From Candidatus Zixiibacteriota bacterium (GTDB taxonomy: Bacteria > Zixibacteria > MSB-5A5 > GN15 > FEB-12): DNA of 10,061 nucleotides. The notes under the pieces were generated by a model. It did not search any database and had not been told where the DNA came from. It saw only the letters and a list, made by a program, of their open reading frames with translations. A program made the translations under genes and the position numbers. Of this stretch, positions 7,134 through 10,061 are shown piece after piece. The stretch spans positions 1 to 10,061 of the forward strand of contig JAUXBO010000064.1 in the NCBI GenBank assembly GCA_030619345.1, written 5' to 3'. The first letter of the stretch is position 1; every line of letters begins with the position of its first letter.

Positions 7134-8423
7134 TCAACCACCCATCGCCAGATCATTCTGGATTATGGTAGGTGTTACAAAAATCACCAGATCACGGGTT
7201 TCCATACGCTTGTTAGTGTATTTGAAGAGGAATCCAAGGACCGGAATATCTTTCAGTACCGGAATTCCGACTACACCTTCAACTTCGTCCTGAGTAGTCA
7301 ATCCACCAATAACGGCTGTCTGGCCGTTTTCAACGATAACGTTAGTCTCAGCGTTGGAAGTATTGATTATGACACCATTGGGATCAAAAGTGTAGGTCGA
7401 GCGCTCAGGAATCAAGTGCATGAGAATCTGGTTTTCAGCCGTAATATGAGGCGTCACACGAAGAATCGTTCCGACTTCCTCAAATACGATTACAACGTTT
7501 CCAGATTCGTCAAACTGCTTGACCGGGATTTTCTGACCCATCTGAATCTTGGCCTGTTTGTTGTCAATGGTCGTGATCTCCGGATGGGCAATTACTTTGC
7601 CCTTGCCGCTGTTAACGATCGACTTAACGACCGCTTCGGCGGACCATCCGCTTTGCAAGGCCATGACACGATACTGACCAGCATAGTCAGATACCCTATC
7701 GACCAAATTGGCCGACTGCGGATAAGAACGGCCGGATTCAGCTGTATAAGTACCACTGACATCCCAACTGACACCCAGCTCTTCGAGATCAGTAGTGTAG
7801 ATTTCAAGCAGCTGAGCGGAGATTTTGATCTGCCTTGCCGGCCGATCCAGTTCGGAGATGAAGCGTTCGACAGTCGGTATGTTGCTCGGGACTTCTCTAA
7901 TAATGATCGAATTGGAACGCGTGTCACTCATGGCTTCACCGCGTTCAGTGAGCAATGACTTAACTGCCTCGACAATGTCATCGGAAGCCGAGTTGGATAT
8001 TCTGAGGACTTTTGTCTCAAGGCCAATCAGATCCTGCTGCTGCTTACGATGTTTCTCGTTCTCGGTTGTCTCCTTGCGATAGTCTTCGTTCGGAAGAACC
8101 CGGACATAACCGGCATCTTCATAAACGATGGCCAGGTCATAGGTGCGTCCTATGATATCAAGGGCTGTACGCCAATCAATATCGTTGAGCTTGATCGTTA
8201 CCGTGCCTCTTACGTCGGGTGCAACAACAACGTTGATACCACCATAATCAGCCAGGAAGGTCAGGACGGAGCGAATTTCGGCAGCCTGAAACTGCAGATT
8301 TTTGATCGGCTCGCCCAGATCAACGGCGGCCTCTTCCTCGGCGATCACCGAGGTCAGTGAGCCGAAAATCAACAGCAAGGCTCCCAGGGCCAGAACTGCT
8401 ATCTTGGAACGTTTCGATACCAT
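7134..8423 (-). CDS. pilQ: Type IV pilus secretin, PilQ-type, short form without AMIN domain
   Basis: This 429-residue protein is predicted to form the outer-membrane ring through which the pilus passes. A signal peptide runs to about residue 28, with cleavage likely after VIA. Then come an N0/STN domain (about 38-110), a short charged linker, one N1-type secretin_N domain (about 135-200) and the secretin barrel (about 205-422). The barrel includes VIAHPEITTIDNKQA, the segment EEVGTILRVTPHI, ENGQTAVIGGL, and the secretin signature IPVLKDIPVLGFLFK (387-401). Proteobacterial PilQ is usually much longer and carries N-terminal AMIN domains; here AMIN is in the preceding gene. The protein ends soon after the barrel, with no obvious pilotin-binding tail. 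A strong GGAAGGA ribosome site lies just past the preceding stop, 20 bases from the start, so the two genes are co-transcribed. A type II or III secretion secretin is less likely given the PilP-like neighbour. Confidence 0.88.
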   Translation of the reverse strand: MVSKRSKIAVLALGALLLIFGSLTSVIAEEEAAVDLGEPIKNLQFQAAEIRSVLTFLADYGGINVVVAPDVRGTVTIKLNDIDWRTALDIIGRTYDLAIVYEDAGYVRVLPNEDYRKETTENEKHRKQQQDLIGLETKVLRISNSASDDIVEAVKSLLTERGEAMSDTRSNSIIIREVPSNIPTVERFISELDRPARQIKISAQLLEIYTTDLEELGVSWDVSGTYTAESGRSYPQSANLVDRVSDYAGQYRVMALQSGWSAEAVVKSIVNSGKGKVIAHPEITTIDNKQAKIQMGQKIPVKQFDESGNVVIVFEEVGTILRVTPHITAENQILMHLIPERSTYTFDPNGVIINTSNAETNVIVENGQTAVIGGLTTQDEVEGVVGIPVLKDIPVLGFLFKYTNKRMETRDLVIFVTPTIIQNDLAMGG

Positions 8424-8443
8424 GGTTCTTATCCTTCCTTTAA

Positions 8444-10061
8444 CTAATTATCGTCGAGATTTAGGGCGATTGTACGACTCCAGCCATATTCAAATATCTG
8501 GAAGTAGACACGATCTGCTTCTACACGAAGCACGTATCCTTTGCGTACTTTGTCGCCGGATTTCAATATGTATCCATATCCCTGCTTATCTTCAAACAGG
8601 GCCTGGTTTTTAGCATTATCAGCTTCTATTACACCAACCAGTTTAAGTCCTTCCACATTGGGAATCCTTTTGGCAGTTGGTGAATTGGAAACTTTCTTTT
8701 CGTTTACCAAAGTCTCAAACGGATCGCGTCGTGCTTTTGAGTGATACTTGATGACCAGACGTTTCGGGAATTCAGCCACCATCGTACCCTGAATCTTGCG
8801 ATTTTTTCCAGACCTGCGGAATCTGGACGTAGGCTTTGCCTTGGAGTTGTCGTCCTTGGATGCTACCGTTACTTTTTTAGCAGCTTTTTTCGGCTTTTCA
8901 GCTTTGGCTACACTTTTTGGTTTTGACTCCGTTTTGGCCGATTTGACTGCGGTCGACTTAGAAGTCTGTTTTTTTACCGTCGGCTTAACAGTTGCCTTAG
9001 GCTTGGCAGTCGGCTTTTCCGAAGGTGAAACTTTTGCCATTACGGGCTTTTTATTTTCAAAAGCCGGAGGCGTCTGTTTCACTGGCTTCGCCTTCGATGG
9101 GGCGGGCTTCGTCACAGCGCTCTTCTTTACGGCCTTGACCGGATCAACCGGCGTCACCGGTTTTGAATTCGTCGAGACCTTTGGCTCAGATTGGGAATTG
9201 CTTTTCTTCTCCACAGAGGAGGCCAGAGCTTTCTGCTGCGGAGCCGGACTATAATTCAGATTAGAAGCAAAACTGGTTTTTTTTGCGACTATATCCTTGC
9301 TGTCAATCCGTTCCGCTTTCTGGGGTGAAGTTTCCACAACCTCCGGTCCCAGGTGCTTACTTGAGACGGCAAGTTCCGCCGCTGGTTTCACAACCGGCTT
9401 GGAGACCGACTTGGAAGCCACAACAGCCTTTTTGGCAACAGTTGGCGGCGTCGGCTTGCTTGGCTTTGAGGCCAGGGACTGCTGGCGATCTTTTTCTATA
9501 CTATTATTAACATCCTTGACCGTCTTACTCGGTGATTTTACCACCGCAATCGGCTTGGAACTAATGTCGACCTTTGCCACTTTCTGCCCCGATGATGTTA
9601 CTGAGTTCAAAGCCTTGACGACTTTGATTGTAGACCAGGACGCGAACGAAACGCTTCCCTTATCCGGGAAACTGACTGTTACCGAAGTCTGGTCGGACAA
9701 AACCTTATAGACGGTTTCTTTCTTCATGTCGAATACTATCCGAACCACTTTTTCGGGATTCACCGCGAACTGACTCGTACGCAACGACGTGATGGCGCAA
9801 TTGGGCAGACGAGTAAATTTCTTCGCTCCCAGCTCATGAGTGGCCGACAGTACGTCCACAATTACCCGGAACGGTTTGCCGTCTTTGGCAATCTCAGACT
9901 GGTGCGTGTAACGAACCGGTCCATCAATTGCAATACGAGCCAGGGTATGACCGTCCTTGTAACTTAGTTCTACGTTGTTCACCTCTGAGGCGTGACTGCT
10001 GGCTGTGACCATCAGGACAAGCCCCAGAATGAAGTCGGATCGTAGCCATGTCGTTCTGTGA
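8444..10061 (-). CDS. AMIN domain / lysine-rich linker / PilP-like pilus assembly protein (start beyond the window)
   Basis: The frame stays open to the right edge, so the 5' end is missing. The first in-frame ATG (10012) is probably not the start: the codons before it read LRSDFILGLVL and continue into MVTASSHA, together a typical signal peptide core with a cleavage site at SHA. No cysteine is seen there, so it is not obviously a lipoprotein. Counted from the ATG at 10012, an AMIN domain spans about 9-115. A linker of about 280 residues, very rich in Lys, Ala, Pro, Ser, Thr and Val, follows. Last comes a PilP-like domain with RRDPF at 428-432 and the strands LKLVGVIEAD, QALFEDKQGYGYILKSGDKV and YVLRVEADRVYFQ (456-505). 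AMIN domains bind peptidoglycan in related systems, and PilP joins the inner-membrane PilN/PilO complex to PilQ. The gene occupies the pilP position, directly before the secretin. The linker probably crosses the cell wall, which is inference. Confidence 0.82.
   Translation of the reverse strand, partial: HRTTWLRSDFILGLVLMVTASSHASEVNNVELSYKDGHTLARIAIDGPVRYTHQSEIAKDGKPFRVIVDVLSATHELGAKKFTRLPNCAITSLRTSQFAVNPEKVVRIVFDMKKETVYKVLSDQTSVTVSFPDKGSVSFASWSTIKVVKALNSVTSSGQKVAKVDISSKPIAVVKSPSKTVKDVNNSIEKDRQQSLASKPSKPTPPTVAKKAVVASKSVSKPVVKPAAELAVSSKHLGPEVVETSPQKAERIDSKDIVAKKTSFASNLNYSPAPQQKALASSVEKKSNSQSEPKVSTNSKPVTPVDPVKAVKKSAVTKPAPSKAKPVKQTPPAFENKKPVMAKVSPSEKPTAKPKATVKPTVKKQTSKSTAVKSAKTESKPKSVAKAEKPKKAAKKVTVASKDDNSKAKPTSRFRRSGKNRKIQGTMVAEFPKRLVIKYHSKARRDPFETLVNEKKVSNSPTAKRIPNVEGLKLVGVIEADNAKNQALFEDKQGYGYILKSGDKVRKGYVLRVEADRVYFQIFEYGWSRTIALNLDDN

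Noticed and set aside
8796..9710. Several plus-strand frames opposite the AMIN/PilP-like gene
   Set aside because: They arise because Lys, Ala, Pro and Ser codons rarely give stops on the opposite strand. Their translations are low-complexity Phe/Ala/Gly/Thr-rich shadows.

Overview
The window is ordinary chromosomal DNA from a Gram-negative, diderm bacterium. Seven complete genes and one gene cut by the right edge are all read from the minus strand, so transcription runs from high to low coordinates. A type IV pilus secretin, a PilP/AMIN partner and a lipoprotein with an apparent lipobox point to an outer membrane. Ig-like repeats carrying calcium-loop motifs of the form DxDGNGxW are common in the FCB superphylum and in candidate phyla such as Zixibacteria. 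I infer an affiliation of that kind, but no marker gene here settles it. There are no mobile elements, CRISPR arrays, phage genes or RNA genes, and no gap between genes exceeds about 150 bases.

Right part (10061 to 7134): the end of a type IV pilus assembly cluster. The first gene is an unusual fusion of an AMIN domain, a long lysine-rich linker and a PilP-like domain. Its true start and part of its signal peptide lie beyond the window. It is followed after 20 bases by a short PilQ-type secretin that has no AMIN domain of its own, and then by a terminator. The missing pilM, pilN and pilO genes would be expected just beyond the right edge.

Middle (6983 to 4833): a separately transcribed gene with its own candidate promoter and a strong terminator. 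It encodes a 716-residue predicted surface lipoprotein built from Ig-like (invasin/Big_1-type) modules, with two calcium-loop-like repeats in the second module.

Left part (4726 to 136): five housekeeping or accessory genes in the same direction. They are a long-chain acyl-CoA synthetase, a YjbQ/UPF0047 protein 18 bases behind it, the methionine-salvage isomerase MtnA, a SprT-like zinc metalloprotease with a zinc ribbon, and the peroxiredoxin AhpC, closed by a terminator. Gaps widen along this series (18, 59, 104 and 117 bases). The first two or three genes are probably one transcript; sprT and ahpC may have their own promoters. The five products do not form a recognisable single pathway.

I see no clearly new biological system. 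The most interesting point is the domain reshuffling in the pilus genes: AMIN has moved from PilQ to a PilP-like protein through a very long charged linker.
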